Notes: generated from the letters alone by a model not told the origin. Positions 1 to 8,893 are shown, counted from the first letter of the stretch. The stretch is 64,000 nucleotides of DNA from an uncultured Oscillospiraceae bacterium (GCA_934646185.1 CAKUEH010000002.1:62001-126000), one strand, 5' to 3'. Program-made: numbers and translations.

Positions 1-1
1 C

Positions 2-532
2 ATGCGCCGCCACGCGAAGGCCGTCAATTTCGGCATCGTCTACGGCATTTCAGAATTTTCCCTCTCAGAAGACATCGGCGTCACGCGCAGGGAAGCGCGG
101 CAGTATATCGACAATTATCTGGCGCATTACGCGGGCGTCCGAACCTATATGCACGAGATCGTTGAACAGGCAAAGCGCGACGGCTATGTGACCACGCTCT
201 TCGGCCGCCGCCGCGAGCTGCCGGAGCTCAAAAGCAGCAACTTCAACATCCGCTCCTTCGGTGAGCGCGTCGCGCTCAACACGCCCATTCAGGGCACGGC
301 GGCGGATATCATCAAGCTGGCCATGATCCGCGTCGACGCGGCGCTCCGGAAGCAGAAGCTCAAGGCGCGCCTCGTCCTCCAGGTCCACGACGAGCTGATC
401 GTCGAGTGCCCGGTCAAAGAAGCGGAGCAGGTCAAAAAGATCGTGACCGCCGAGATGGAAAACGTCGTGCAGCTGCGCGTTCCGCTGCTGGCGGAGGCAA
501 AGTCCGGCGCGAGCTGGTATGAGGCGAAGTGA
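2..532 (+). CDS. polA: DNA polymerase I, C-terminal fragment
   Basis: This is the last 176 residues of a family A DNA polymerase; the gene runs off the left edge, so the ATG at base 2 is an internal methionine, not a start. The fragment begins inside the finger O-helix (RRHAKAVNFGIVYG, residues 2-15), which binds the incoming nucleotide, and carries palm motif C (QVHDE, with His129, Asp130 and Glu131) where the catalytic metal is held. It fills gaps in repair and Okazaki-fragment processing. Whether the 3'-5' exonuclease domain is active cannot be judged. The stop overlaps the possible GTG start of rimI, so the two genes are probably co-transcribed. Confidence 0.96.
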   Translation: MRRHAKAVNFGIVYGISEFSLSEDIGVTRREARQYIDNYLAHYAGVRTYMHEIVEQAKRDGYVTTLFGRRRELPELKSSNFNIRSFGERVALNTPIQGTAADIIKLAMIRVDAALRKQKLKARLVLQVHDELIVECPVKEAEQVKKIVTAEMENVVQLRVPLLAEAKSGASWYEAK

Positions 533-987
533 AGACCATGACAGAACTGACTATCACGCCGATGGAGCCGGAGCATCTTGCGCAGATCGCCGCGCTGGAG
601 GCCGCCTGCTTTTCCGACCCCTGGCCGGAATCGATCCTTGCGCACGAGCTGCAGAACCCGCTGAGCCTCTGGCTCTGCGCCATGGACGGCGATACCGTCG
701 CGGGCTATATCGGCAGCCAGACGGTCCTGGGCGAATCGGATATGATGAACCTTGCCGTGCGCCCGGACTACCGCCGCAGAGGCGTCGGCCGCGCGCTCGT
801 CCTTGCGCTTTGCGCGGCGCTGAAAAAGCAGATGCTGGCGTCGGCCCTGACGCTTGAGGTGCGGGACTCCAACGCGCCCGCCGCCGCGCTCTATGCCGCG
901 CTCGGCTTTGAACAGATCGGCCTGCGGAAAAACTATTACCAACACCCCAAAGAGGATGCGCGCATCCTCAGAAAGGAACTGAAATGA
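529..987 (+). CDS. rimI: Ribosomal protein S18-alanine N-acetyltransferase
   Basis: A 152-residue GNAT acetyltransferase of RimI type, which acetylates the N-terminal alanine of ribosomal protein S18 from acetyl-CoA. The acetyl-CoA loop is visible as RRRGVGRA around residues 82-89, preceded by the core strand MMNLAV and followed by the usual C-terminal ALYAALGFE segment. The GTG at 529 overlaps the polA stop; an ATG at 538 is an equally plausible start. The stop overlaps the tsaD ATG (ATGA), and rimI next to tsaD is a common bacterial arrangement, which supports RimI over a generic GNAT. Confidence 0.9.
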   Translation: MKTMTELTITPMEPEHLAQIAALEAACFSDPWPESILAHELQNPLSLWLCAMDGDTVAGYIGSQTVLGESDMMNLAVRPDYRRRGVGRALVLALCAALKKQMLASALTLEVRDSNAPAAALYAALGFEQIGLRKNYYQHPKEDARILRKELK

Positions 988-1994
988 AACTTCTTGCCGT
1001 GGAATCCTCCTGTGACGAGACTGCCGTTGCCGTCGTGGAGGACGGAAGAACGATCCTGACAGACTGCATCGCCTCGCAGGTCGCACTGCACCGGCTTTAC
1101 GGCGGCGTCGTGCCGGAGCTGGCCTCGCGCAAGCATATCGAGGCGATCTACGCACTGGCGGACGAGGCGCTTTCCCGCGCGTCCATGACGCGGCAGGAGA
1201 TTGACGCGATCGCCGTGACCTACGCGCCGGGCCTCATCGGCGCGGTGCTGGTCGGCGTGAATTTCGCGAAGGCGGCGGCGTACAGTCTCGGCGTGCCGCT
1301 CGTCCCGGTTCACCACATCCGGGGACATATCGCGGCCAATTATCTCGCATATCCCGATCTGGAGCCGCCGTTTCTGTGCCTCGTCGTCTCCGGCGGGCAT
1401 ACGCTGATTGTCGACGTGCAGGATTACACAAAATTCCGCATCATGGGCACGACCCGCGACGACGCGGCGGGGGAGTGCTTTGACAAGATCGCCCGCGTGA
1501 TCGGCATGCCGTATCCCGGCGGCGCGGCGCTTGACAAAACGGCGCAGACCGGCGACGAGAGCAAATACCCCATGCCGCACACGAAGCTCAGCGGCAATCC
1601 GCTCGATATGTCCTTCTCGGGCCTGAAGACCGCGGCGCTGAACCTCATCCATACGCATGAGCAGCGCGGCGAGACGCTGGATATCCCGTCGCTGTGCGCG
1701 TCGTTTTCCAAAGCGGTCAGCGATATGCTCGTGCCGCGGACGATGCAGGCGCTGAAGGAAACAGGATATAAAACGCTCGCCATTGCGGGCGGCGTCGCGG
1801 CCAATTCCCGTATCCGCGGCGATTTTACCCGCGAAACGCAGCGGCTCGGCGTCCGCCTGTGCATGCCGCCGCTCAGCCTCTGCGGAGACAACGGCGCCAT
1901 GATCGGCGCGCAGGGCTATTACGAATATCTGGCCGGAAAACGCGCCGGGCAGGATCTCAACGCCTACGCGACCATGAGTCTGGAAAACGGATAA
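984..1994 (+). CDS. tsaD: tRNA N6-threonylcarbamoyladenosine transferase TsaD
   Basis: A 336-residue ASKHA-fold protein matching full-length TsaD (Kae1/YgjD). It transfers the threonylcarbamoyl group to A37 of ANN-decoding tRNAs, working with TsaB, TsaC and TsaE, which are not in this window. The N-terminus has the family signature VESSCDETA, the metal ligands are His111 and His115 in VHHIRGH, and the C-terminal phosphate-binding part includes GGVAANS and LCGDNGAM. It is essential in most bacteria. The start overlaps the rimI stop by ATGA, and a strong hairpin follows the gene, so it closes the polA-rimI-tsaD transcription unit. Confidence 0.97.
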   Translation: MKLLAVESSCDETAVAVVEDGRTILTDCIASQVALHRLYGGVVPELASRKHIEAIYALADEALSRASMTRQEIDAIAVTYAPGLIGAVLVGVNFAKAAAYSLGVPLVPVHHIRGHIAANYLAYPDLEPPFLCLVVSGGHTLIVDVQDYTKFRIMGTTRDDAAGECFDKIARVIGMPYPGGAALDKTAQTGDESKYPMPHTKLSGNPLDMSFSGLKTAALNLIHTHEQRGETLDIPSLCASFSKAVSDMLVPRTMQALKETGYKTLAIAGGVAANSRIRGDFTRETQRLGVRLCMPPLSLCGDNGAMIGAQGYYEYLAGKRAGQDLNAYATMSLENG

Positions 1995-2000
1995 AAAGCA

Positions 2001-2040
2001 CCCTCCTGCCGCGCGCCGCGCGGCAGGAGGGTAAGTTTTT
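2001..2040. terminator. Bidirectional intrinsic terminator after tsaD
   Basis: A perfect 14-bp stem (2001-2014 with 2018-2031) closes a 3-nt loop and is followed by TAAGTTTTT. An A-run at 1993-1998 gives a U-run on the other strand, so it can also end the converging DUF624 gene. Confidence 0.9.
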
Positions 2041-2065
2041 CATTGTCCGCCGGGCGGAATGCCCC

Positions 2066-2692
2066 TTAATCCAGCTCGAAATACTTCTTGAAGATATTCC
2101 GCAGCAGATAGGAATTCAGCATCGCGACAAGCGCGCCGCCGATCAGGATCCAGAAGATGCACGTTTTCAGGAAGAACCCGGTCGCAAAGAAGAACAGAGC
2201 CGGCGCGGCCAGATTCAAAGCAGCCATCACGACCGAGTAGGGCAGATTGCCGATCGAGAGCAGACAGGCGTTTTTGAGCGTATTTTTAATGGTGTTGTCA
2301 AACTGCGCCAGCAGGGGATAGATGTATGAGCAGATCAGCGAGACGAGCACAGCCGGGAAGCAGAAGACCACGCCCATCCAGATCGACTGCGCCACCGCGC
2401 CGGACAGATACATCCAGAGCTCGTAGATCACCAGCAGCGTCGGAACCAGAAGGATCAGAAACAGCAGAACGCCCTGCTTGAAATTGAGCTTGAACGCGGC
2501 CCAGAAGCTGCGGACCACGCCGCCGCCCTCGCCGCGCACCAGATTGAGCGTCACGCGGTACATGGCCGTCGTGGACGCGCCGATCGTGAACACGGGGATG
2601 CAGAAGACCAGCCACAGCAGATTCAGGATCACAAGATCCGCGACCCGCGACATAAACGACCAGAAAGGGGAATCATAATTGAAGAATTTCAT
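2066..2692 (-). CDS. YesL-like DUF624 membrane protein
   Basis: A 208-residue integral membrane protein with about five or six hydrophobic segments and the DUF624 features: N-terminal FNYDSPF, then a polar turn before GEGGGVVRSFW, and a C-terminal YLLRNIFKKYFELD. B. subtilis YesL and relatives lie in carbohydrate-import loci, but their molecular function is not established. Here it is divergent from the alpha-glucan ABC operon and shares its upstream region, so an accessory or regulatory role in that uptake system is inferred. A GAGG ribosome site lies just before the ATG. Confidence 0.85.
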   Translation of the reverse strand: MKFFNYDSPFWSFMSRVADLVILNLLWLVFCIPVFTIGASTTAMYRVTLNLVRGEGGGVVRSFWAAFKLNFKQGVLLFLILLVPTLLVIYELWMYLSGAVAQSIWMGVVFCFPAVLVSLICSYIYPLLAQFDNTIKNTLKNACLLSIGNLPYSVVMAALNLAAPALFFFATGFFLKTCIFWILIGGALVAMLNSYLLRNIFKKYFELD

Positions 2693-2724
2693 AGTGGGCC
2701 TCGTTTCAGGATAGAATATAAAAT

Positions 2725-2753
2725 ATTATATCGACTGAACAGATAAAACGCAA
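2725..2753 (-). promoter_or_regulatory. Sigma-A promoter of the DUF624 gene
   Basis: On the minus strand TTGCGT (2748-2753) and TATAAT (2725-2730) are separated by 17 bp, about 35 bp before the ATG. Confidence 0.7.
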
Positions 2754-2840
2754 GCCGGAAAGAAGATAGAAGCAAAATGCACAATTTTTCAGGCGTGAAA
2801 TCGTGCAAAGCGCTGAAAATGATTTCGGGACAAATTTTGA

Positions 2841-2869
2841 TTGCTCAGAACGGAAAAATGTAGTATAAT
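2841..2869 (+). promoter_or_regulatory. Sigma-A promoter of the alpha-glucan ABC operon
   Basis: TTGCTC (2841-2846) and a perfect TATAAT (2864-2869) are 17 bp apart. The predicted transcription start, near 2876, lies just before a palindromic operator. Confidence 0.8.
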
Positions 2870-2883
2870 ATGGTCATTGGAAA

Positions 2884-2897
2884 TGGAAACGTTTCCA
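2884..2897. promoter_or_regulatory. LacI-family operator
   Basis: The 14-bp perfect palindrome TGGAAACGTTTCCA has the central CG typical of LacI/GalR-family operators. It lies about +8 to +21 from the predicted start, where a bound repressor would block transcription. The LacI-type gene at 6321-7334 is the obvious candidate regulator. It resembles a CcpA cre site but has G and C at the two positions where cre prefers A or T. Confidence 0.8.
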
Positions 2898-2926
2898 GAA
2901 TTCAAAATCTACTCAGGAGGAATACC

Positions 2927-4315
2927 ATGAAAAAGATCATCGCAATGCTTCTGGCGCTCGTGATGGTTCTTGGCCTGGCTGCCTGCGCATCCAAGACCGA
3001 GCCCGCTCAGCCCGAAGAGACCACCCCGGCCGAGACCACTGATACCCCGGCTGCCACCGAAGAGACTGCCCCCGCTGAGACCGAGACGGAAGAGCCCGCC
3101 GCGACCGAAGCCACCGGCTCTGTCTACTACCTGAACTTCAAGCCCGAAGCTGACGAAGCCTGGCAGAAGCTCGCCGCCACCTACACCGAGCAGACCGGCG
3201 TTCCCGTCAAGGTCGTCACCGCTGCTTCCGGCACCTACGACACCACCCTCGCAGCCGAGCTCGATAAGAGCTCTGCTCCGACCCTGTTCCAGTGCGGCAA
3301 CCAGGGCGCCATCAACTCCTACGGCGACTACTGCTATCCGCTCGACGGCACTGCCATCATGGATCAGATGACCACCGACGCCTTCAACCTCAAGGGTGAA
3401 GACGGCCAGACCCTCTCCATCGGCTACTGCTACGAGGCGTTCGGCATCATCGTCAACAAGGCTCTGCTTGAGAAGGCCGGCCACTCCATCGACGAGATCA
3501 CCGACTTCGCTTCCCTGAAGGCTGTTGCTGACGACATCCATGCCCGTGCTTCCGAGCTCGGCTTCGACGCATTCTCCTCCGCCGGCCTCGACGGCTCCTC
3601 CAGCTGGCGTTTCTCCGGCCATCTGGCCAACATGCCGCTGTTCTACGAGTTCCGTGACGACAATGTCACCGCTCAGCCCGCCACCATCACCGGTGCTTAC
3701 CTCGAAAACTTCAAGAACATCTGGGATCTCTACATCACCGATTCCGCCACCACCGGCGCTGCTCTGGCGACCGCTACCGGCGACGAGTCCGAAGCCGAAT
3801 TCGGCGAGGGCAAGGCTGCGTTCTATCAGAACGGCACCTGGGAATACTCCAACCTGACCGGTACGTTCGGCATGAACCCCGACGACTTGGCTATGATCCC
3901 CATCTACTGCGGCGTTGACGGCGAAGAAGAAGCCGGTCTGTGCGCTGGCACTGAGAACTGCTGGGCCATCAACAACGAAGCCTCTGAAGAAGACATTCAG
4001 GCGACCATCGACTTCCTCGTCTGGGTCGTTACCTCTGACGAAGGCACCACAATGCTGGCACAAGAGTTTGGCCCCTGCCCGTTCAAGGACGCCAAGGAGC
4101 CGGAGAACGTCTTCTTCCAGGATGCCAACAAGTACACTGCCGACGGCAAGTACGTTGTGACCTGGGCATTCAACTGGACTCCCGCTGTTGACGACTGGCG
4201 TGCTGCCGTTGTCGACGCTCTGACCCAGTACACCGCCGGTACCGGCGACTGGTCCGCTGTCGAGACTGCATTCGTGCAGGGCTGGGCGACCCAGTATGCA
4301 AAGGAAAACGCATAA
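2927..4315 (+). CDS. Sugar ABC transporter substrate-binding lipoprotein (alpha-glucan type)
   Basis: A 462-residue family 1 extracellular solute-binding protein. Residues 1-19 form a lipoprotein signal ending in the lipobox LAAC with Cys20, followed by a Glu/Thr/Pro/Ala-rich tether (about residues 22-65) and the binding domain. The ATG at 2927 is chosen because AGGAGG lies 6 bp upstream; an in-frame ATG at 2870 falls within the promoter -10. It should capture a sugar outside the membrane and deliver it to the permeases downstream. Maltodextrin is inferred from the neighbouring malQ and glgP, not from ligand residues. No ATPase gene is linked, so a shared MsmX-type ATPase is likely. A terminator-like hairpin follows. 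Confidence 0.9.
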   Translation: MKKIIAMLLALVMVLGLAACASKTEPAQPEETTPAETTDTPAATEETAPAETETEEPAATEATGSVYYLNFKPEADEAWQKLAATYTEQTGVPVKVVTAASGTYDTTLAAELDKSSAPTLFQCGNQGAINSYGDYCYPLDGTAIMDQMTTDAFNLKGEDGQTLSIGYCYEAFGIIVNKALLEKAGHSIDEITDFASLKAVADDIHARASELGFDAFSSAGLDGSSSWRFSGHLANMPLFYEFRDDNVTAQPATITGAYLENFKNIWDLYITDSATTGAALATATGDESEAEFGEGKAAFYQNGTWEYSNLTGTFGMNPDDLAMIPIYCGVDGEEEAGLCAGTENCWAINNEASEEDIQATIDFLVWVVTSDEGTTMLAQEFGPCPFKDAKEPENVFFQDANKYTADGKYVVTWAFNWTPAVDDWRAAVVDALTQYTAGTGDWSAVETAFVQGWATQYAKENA

Positions 4316-4342
4316 GCAATAAGGCGTGACCAAAAGTAAAGA

Positions 4343-4366
4343 GGGGGCTGCAAAGCCCCCTTTTTT
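4343..4366 (+). terminator. Intra-operon terminator after the binding-protein gene
   Basis: A 7-bp G/C-rich stem (4343-4349 with 4354-4360), a 4-nt loop and six Ts. It lies between the binding protein and its permeases, so partial read-through would make more binding protein than permease. Confidence 0.85.
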
Positions 4367-4464
4367 ACCGAAACCATCCTGCAGGATCTTGCAGACAAAC
4401 GCCCGCAGAGCGGACGCTTGTCTGTGAAATTTTCAGGAAAGAAAAATACAAATAAAGGAGAAGC

Positions 4465-5376
4465 ATGATGAAGAAGAAAAAACATGACGATTCGGCTCTG
4501 TCATGCAGCCTGATCCGCCGCCCGATCCAGCGCTGGGGCTGGCTGTTCCTGCTGCCGACGTTCGCTGCGTTCTGCGTAGGCTTCCTGTATCCGTTCGCAA
4601 AGGGTCTGTTCCTGTCCTTCTGCAAGTTCAAGACGACCAGCAAATGGACCTGGGTGGGCCTGAAAAACTACCAGACCATTTTCCAGGACGAGGGCTTCCT
4701 CCATGCGTTCTGGTATACGGCGCTGTTCGCGCTCGTGTCCCTGCTCATCATCAACGTGCTGGCCTTTGCCGTTGCCTATGTTCTGACCAAGGGCATCAAG
4801 GGCTCGAACATCTTCCGTACCGTTTTCTTCATGCCGAACCTCATCGGCGGCATCGTTCTGGGCTATATCTGGCTCATGATCTTCGACGGCATCCTCAGCA
4901 ACTTCGATACTGCCGTCGTGCTGGAAACCAAATACGGCTTCTGGGGCCTCATCATCCTCATGTGCTGGCAGCAGATCGGATATATGATGATCATATATAT
5001 CGCCGGTCTGCAGGCCATCCCCGAGGATATGCTCGAGGCCGCAAAGATCGACGGCGCTTCCGGCTGGAAGACCCTCTGGCACATCACCATCCCCAATGTC
5101 ATGCCGTCCATCACCATCTGCACCTTCCTGTCCCTGACCAACGGCTTCAAGCTCTATGACCAGAACCTCGCCCTCACCGGCGGCTCGCCCTTTAAGACGC
5201 TGGCCGACGGCAACGTTATCAAGACGACGGAAATGCTGGCGCTGAACATCGTCAACTCCAACACCTCCAACTCCAAGGGCCCCGGACAGGCCAAGGCGGT
5301 CGTGTTCTTTATCCTCGTCGCGATCATCAGCATCGCCCAGCTTGTATCCACCAGAAAGAAGGAGGTCGATCAGTAA
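4465..5376 (+). CDS. Sugar ABC transporter permease, MalF type
   Basis: A 303-residue inner-membrane permease with six predicted membrane helices after a basic N-terminus. The cytoplasmic EAA loop that docks the ATPase is visible as EAAKIDGASGWKTLW. It would form a heterodimeric channel with the next gene product. AAGGAG lies before the ATG; the second codon is also ATG. Its stop overlaps the next start (TAATG), indicating translational coupling. Substrate assignment to alpha-glucans rests on context. Confidence 0.92.
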   Translation: MMKKKKHDDSALSCSLIRRPIQRWGWLFLLPTFAAFCVGFLYPFAKGLFLSFCKFKTTSKWTWVGLKNYQTIFQDEGFLHAFWYTALFALVSLLIINVLAFAVAYVLTKGIKGSNIFRTVFFMPNLIGGIVLGYIWLMIFDGILSNFDTAVVLETKYGFWGLIILMCWQQIGYMMIIYIAGLQAIPEDMLEAAKIDGASGWKTLWHITIPNVMPSITICTFLSLTNGFKLYDQNLALTGGSPFKTLADGNVIKTTEMLALNIVNSNTSNSKGPGQAKAVVFFILVAIISIAQLVSTRKKEVDQ

Positions 5377-6233
5377 TGAAAAACACCGGCTTCCAGAAAG
5401 AGCGCCGCTCGCATACCGTCCTGACGGTCGTGTTTGCGATCATCGCCATCGCGTATCTCTACCCGATCTTCATCGTTCTGGTCAACTCTCTCAAGACCAA
5501 CGCCGCCATCAACCTTGACACGTTCGCCTTCCCCACGCGCGATACCTTCATGGGCCTGCAGAACTATATCAAGGGCATGACCTTCGGCAACTATCCGTTC
5601 TACAAATCCGTTGAATACAGCCTGATGATCACGCTGCTCTCCGCGGCCCTGATCCTCATCTGCACGTCCATGGCCGCGTGGTATATCTCCCGTGTCGACA
5701 GCCTCGTCTGCCGCATCGTGTACTACCTGTGCGTGTTCTCCATGGTCGTCCCGTTCCAGATGGTCATGTTCACGCTGGCAAAGACCGCCGACACCCTGAA
5801 GCTCAACCGTCCGTGGACCATCCCCATCGTCTACCTCGGCTTCGGCGCGGGCCTCGCCGTGTTCATGTTCACCGGCTTTGTCAAGTCCATCCCGCGCTCC
5901 ATCGAAGAGGCCGCCGTCATCGACGGCTGCACCCCCGTGCAGACCTTCTTCCAGGTCGTCCTGCCCATGATGAAGCCGACCTTCATCTCCGTCGGCGTCC
6001 TGGAGATCATGTGGGTCTGGAACGACTACCTCCTGCCGTATCTGGTTCTGGATATCAACGAATTCCGCACCATCCCCATCCACATCCAGTACCTCAAGGG
6101 CAGCTACGGCTCGGTCGACATGGGCGCGACTATGGCGCTGATCCTGATGTCCATCGTCCCGGTCGTCATCTTCTATCTCTGCTGCCAGAAGTATATCATC
6201 AAGGGCGTTGCCGCCGGCGCGGTAAAGGGATAA
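5376..6233 (+). CDS. Sugar ABC transporter permease, MalG type
   Basis: A 285-residue permease of the MalG/carbohydrate uptake family 1 class: an N-terminal helix after residue 15, a conserved NSLKTN segment, four or five further helices, and an EAA loop reading EEAAVIDGCTPVQTFF followed by LPMMKPT. The C-terminal KGVAAGAVKG tail is typical of the family. It pairs with the preceding permease, whose stop codon it overlaps. A LacI regulator gene follows 87 bp later with its own probable promoter. Confidence 0.92.
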   Translation: MKNTGFQKERRSHTVLTVVFAIIAIAYLYPIFIVLVNSLKTNAAINLDTFAFPTRDTFMGLQNYIKGMTFGNYPFYKSVEYSLMITLLSAALILICTSMAAWYISRVDSLVCRIVYYLCVFSMVVPFQMVMFTLAKTADTLKLNRPWTIPIVYLGFGAGLAVFMFTGFVKSIPRSIEEAAVIDGCTPVQTFFQVVLPMMKPTFISVGVLEIMWVWNDYLLPYLVLDINEFRTIPIHIQYLKGSYGSVDMGATMALILMSIVPVVIFYLCCQKYIIKGVAAGAVKG

Positions 6234-6253
6234 AGAAAATTGTCTGTTTGAAG

Positions 6254-6282
6254 TGGATTTTTTCGAAATTCTGTATTATAGT
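6254..6282 (+). promoter_or_regulatory. Probable promoter of the LacI regulator gene
   Basis: TGGATT (6254-6259) and TATAGT (6277-6282) are 17 bp apart, about 40 bp before the lacI ATG. Both boxes are imperfect. No copy of the 2884 palindrome is visible here. Confidence 0.45.
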
Positions 6283-6320
6283 GATACGGAACCAGCAAAA
6301 AACCAAGGAGAACAGCAGCT

Positions 6321-7334
6321 ATGACGATCAAAGATCTTGCGAGACTGAGCGGCTACTCGCTCGGGACCGTCTCGCGTGTGCTCAATAATCAGCCGAATGT
6401 CTCGGAAAAGGCGCGGCAGGCGATCCTGACCATTGCCCAGGAAAGCGGCTTCGAGCTCAACGAGAGCGCGCAGCTTTTGAAGCAGCAGCGCTCCAACGCC
6501 GTGCTCATCATCGTGAAAGGCACGGCCAACGAGATGTTCGCCAGCATGGTCGAGCAGCTGCAGTCGCTGTTCTCGCGCACGAGTCATCCGCTGATCGTCG
6601 ATTTCATCGACGAGGACGACAACGAGGTCCTGCGCGCCGTCAAGCTCTGCCGGGAGCGCAAGCCCATGGGCCTCATGTTCCTCGGCGCGACGAACCGCAA
6701 TCTGACCGGGGATTTTGACAAGATCCGCATCCCCGCCGTCGTTGTCACAAACGACGCGAGCGAGCTGCCGTTTGAGAACCTGTCCAGCGTCACCACCAAC
6801 GACCGGCAGGGTGCGGCCTGCGCCGTCGATTATCTCATCCGCTGCGGCCACCGGCATATTGCGGTCCTGGGCGGCGACCGGCTTCTGTCCGATACGTCCG
6901 CGCAGCGCTACGAGGGCTGCGTGGAGGCGTTCGAAAAGAACGGCATGCAGTTTGATGAGCAGACCTATTACCACACCGGCCGCTACAGCTACGAAGACGG
7001 CTATTCCGGCATGCAGGCCGTCCTGCGCCGGACGCCAGAGGTCACGGCGGTATTCGCCATGGCCGACGTCATCGCCATCGGCGCCATCCGCGCGCTGGTG
7101 GACGCCGGAAAGCGCGTTCCCGACGATATTTCCATCATCGGCTACGATGGACTGAAGATCGGCAGCTTCTATACCCCGAAGCTCTCGACCGTCTCCCAGT
7201 CCGTCGAGCTTCTGGCCCGGCGCAGCTTCTCCGTCCTGATGGACTGCGCCGAGCGCGGCGGGCATGCCCGCCATATGACCGTACCGTTTACGCTTTCCAA
7301 CCGCGAAAGCGTCAGAAAACTCGAAAACAGCTGA
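6321..7334 (+). CDS. LacI-family transcriptional regulator
   Basis: A 337-residue repressor with an N-terminal helix-turn-helix and hinge (TIKDLARLSGYSLGTVSRVL, residues 2-21) and a periplasmic-binding-protein-like sugar-sensing domain from about residue 60 to the end, including SIIGYDGLKIG and the LSTVSQSV segment. It is enclosed by the alpha-glucan transporter and malQ-glgP genes. The perfect LacI-type palindrome at 2884-2897 is its likely target, so it probably represses uptake until an alpha-glucan-derived ligand appears. AAGGAG precedes the start. Confidence 0.92.
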   Translation: MTIKDLARLSGYSLGTVSRVLNNQPNVSEKARQAILTIAQESGFELNESAQLLKQQRSNAVLIIVKGTANEMFASMVEQLQSLFSRTSHPLIVDFIDEDDNEVLRAVKLCRERKPMGLMFLGATNRNLTGDFDKIRIPAVVVTNDASELPFENLSSVTTNDRQGAACAVDYLIRCGHRHIAVLGGDRLLSDTSAQRYEGCVEAFEKNGMQFDEQTYYHTGRYSYEDGYSGMQAVLRRTPEVTAVFAMADVIAIGAIRALVDAGKRVPDDISIIGYDGLKIGSFYTPKLSTVSQSVELLARRSFSVLMDCAERGGHARHMTVPFTLSNRESVRKLENS

Positions 7335-7394
7335 AGGCTTCGCTCTGCCGCTGCTTTTGGCCGTTTTCAACGAAAGCGAAATAAGAGTGATAGT

Positions 7395-8876
7395 ATGAAA
7401 AGAAGCAGTGGAATCCTGATGCACATTACCTCGCTGCCATCGCCCTACGGCATTGGCAGCATGGGAAAAGCAGCCTATGATTTTATCGATTTTCTGAAAG
7501 AGGCAAAACAGACCTACTGGCAGATCCTCCCGATCAACCCGCCCGGCTACGGCGATTCGCCCTATCAGGCGTTCTCCACGTTTGCCGGAAACCCGTATCT
7601 GATCGATCTGGATACGCTCGTCAAGGACGGGTATCTGACGCAGGAGGAGCTGGATCGCGTCGATTGGGGCAGCCGCGCCGATCGGGTCGATTTTTCAAAG
7701 ATGTACGACCAGCGCCTGCGCGTGCTGCACTTAGCCTGGAGCCGCTTCCACAAGAACCCGGCCGACGGCTACGCGGACTATATCCGCGAGCAGAGCGCGT
7801 GGCTGGATGAGTATGTACTCTTTATGGCCGTCAAGGCATATTATAACGACGGCCCATGGACCGCGTGGCCGCTCGATATCCGCATGCACCAGCCGGAGGC
7901 CATGGCGCACTACCGCGAGCTGCTGCACGACGAGCTTGATTTCCACCGTTTCCTCCAGTATTGCTTCCATACCCAGTGGCAGCGCCTGCGGGAGTATGCC
8001 CATGCAAACGGCGTGCAGATCATCGGCGATATCCCCATCTATGTCCCGCTGGACTCCGCCGACGTCTGGTCGCACCCGGAGAATTTCCAGCTGACCCGCA
8101 CCCGCCGTCCGCGCGTCGTCGCGGGCTGCCCGCCCGACGGCTTCAACGCCAACGGCCAGTATTGGGGCAACCCCATCTATGACTGGGCGCACATGGAGCA
8201 GGACGGCTTCTCCTGGTGGATGCGCCGCCTGCGCGCGGCAGGGGAGAGCTTCGACGTCGTCCGCATCGACCATTTTCGCGGCATCGAAAGCTATTGGGCC
8301 ATTCCCGCCGTCAACCGCACGGCCCGCAAGGGCGAATGGATCAAGGGCCCCGGCATGAAGCTCGTGAACGCGATCCGGAAAAACTGCCCGGCTACCGATT
8401 TTATCGCCGAGGATCTCGGCTTCCTGACCCCCGGGGTGCAGCAGCTTGTCGCCGATTCCGGCTTCCCCGGCATGAAGGTGCTGGAATTCGCCTTCGACCC
8501 GCGCGAGCCGAGCAATTATCTGCCCGACCGCTACCCCGAAAATGCCATCTGCTACACCGGCACGCACGACAACGAGACGCTCATCCAGTGGTGCGAGGGG
8601 ATCGACGCGGAGACCGACGCCTATGCCCGCAGCTATCTCGGCATTACCGCAGAGGATGATCTGGCCGACGCCATCATCGAAGCCGGCATGCAGTCCAATG
8701 CGCAGCTGTTTGTCATGCAGATGCAGGATTATCTGCGCCTGGGCCGCGAATCCCGCATGAACGAGCCCGGCCGGCTCCTGCCGTCGAACTGGCGCTGGCG
8801 CATGCTGCCCGGCGCGGCCAGCGAAGCGCTGGCAAAAAAAATTGCAGGTTTGACAGAGCGGTCAAATCGTGTATAA
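7395..8876 (+). CDS. malQ: 4-alpha-glucanotransferase (amylomaltase)
   Basis: A 493-residue GH77 enzyme that transfers alpha-1,4-glucan segments between maltodextrins and releases glucose in the cytoplasm. The conserved motifs are present in order: nucleophile region VVRIDHFRG, acid/base region DFIAEDLG and the transition-state-stabilising GTHDNET. The N-terminal SGILMHITSLPSPYGIG is the family opening. It lies 60 bp after the LacI gene and directly before glycogen phosphorylase, the usual partner in maltodextrin breakdown. Its stop codon lies inside the -10 box of the glgP promoter. Confidence 0.95.
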   Translation: MKRSSGILMHITSLPSPYGIGSMGKAAYDFIDFLKEAKQTYWQILPINPPGYGDSPYQAFSTFAGNPYLIDLDTLVKDGYLTQEELDRVDWGSRADRVDFSKMYDQRLRVLHLAWSRFHKNPADGYADYIREQSAWLDEYVLFMAVKAYYNDGPWTAWPLDIRMHQPEAMAHYRELLHDELDFHRFLQYCFHTQWQRLREYAHANGVQIIGDIPIYVPLDSADVWSHPENFQLTRTRRPRVVAGCPPDGFNANGQYWGNPIYDWAHMEQDGFSWWMRRLRAAGESFDVVRIDHFRGIESYWAIPAVNRTARKGEWIKGPGMKLVNAIRKNCPATDFIAEDLGFLTPGVQQLVADSGFPGMKVLEFAFDPREPSNYLPDRYPENAICYTGTHDNETLIQWCEGIDAETDAYARSYLGITAEDDLADAIIEAGMQSNAQLFVMQMQDYLRLGRESRMNEPGRLLPSNWRWRMLPGAASEALAKKIAGLTERSNRV

Positions 8877-8877
8877 T
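8850..8877 (+). promoter_or_regulatory. Consensus sigma-A promoter of glgP, overlapping the malQ stop
   Basis: A perfect TTGACA (8850-8855) and a perfect TATAAT (8872-8877) are 16 bp apart. The -10 box contains the malQ stop codon, so phosphorylase can be made independently of the transporter operon. Confidence 0.85.
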
Positions 8878-8893
8878 ACCAACGAGTCATCTG

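Noticed and set aside
2884..2897. Interpretation as a CcpA cre site
   Set aside because: G and C occupy the positions where cre requires A or T, and a dedicated LacI gene is present in the locus.
2909..4333. 474-residue Gly/Val-rich open frame on the minus strand
   Set aside because: It is antisense to the binding-protein gene; the Gly-rich repeats mirror the Ala/Pro/Glu codons of the lipoprotein tether.
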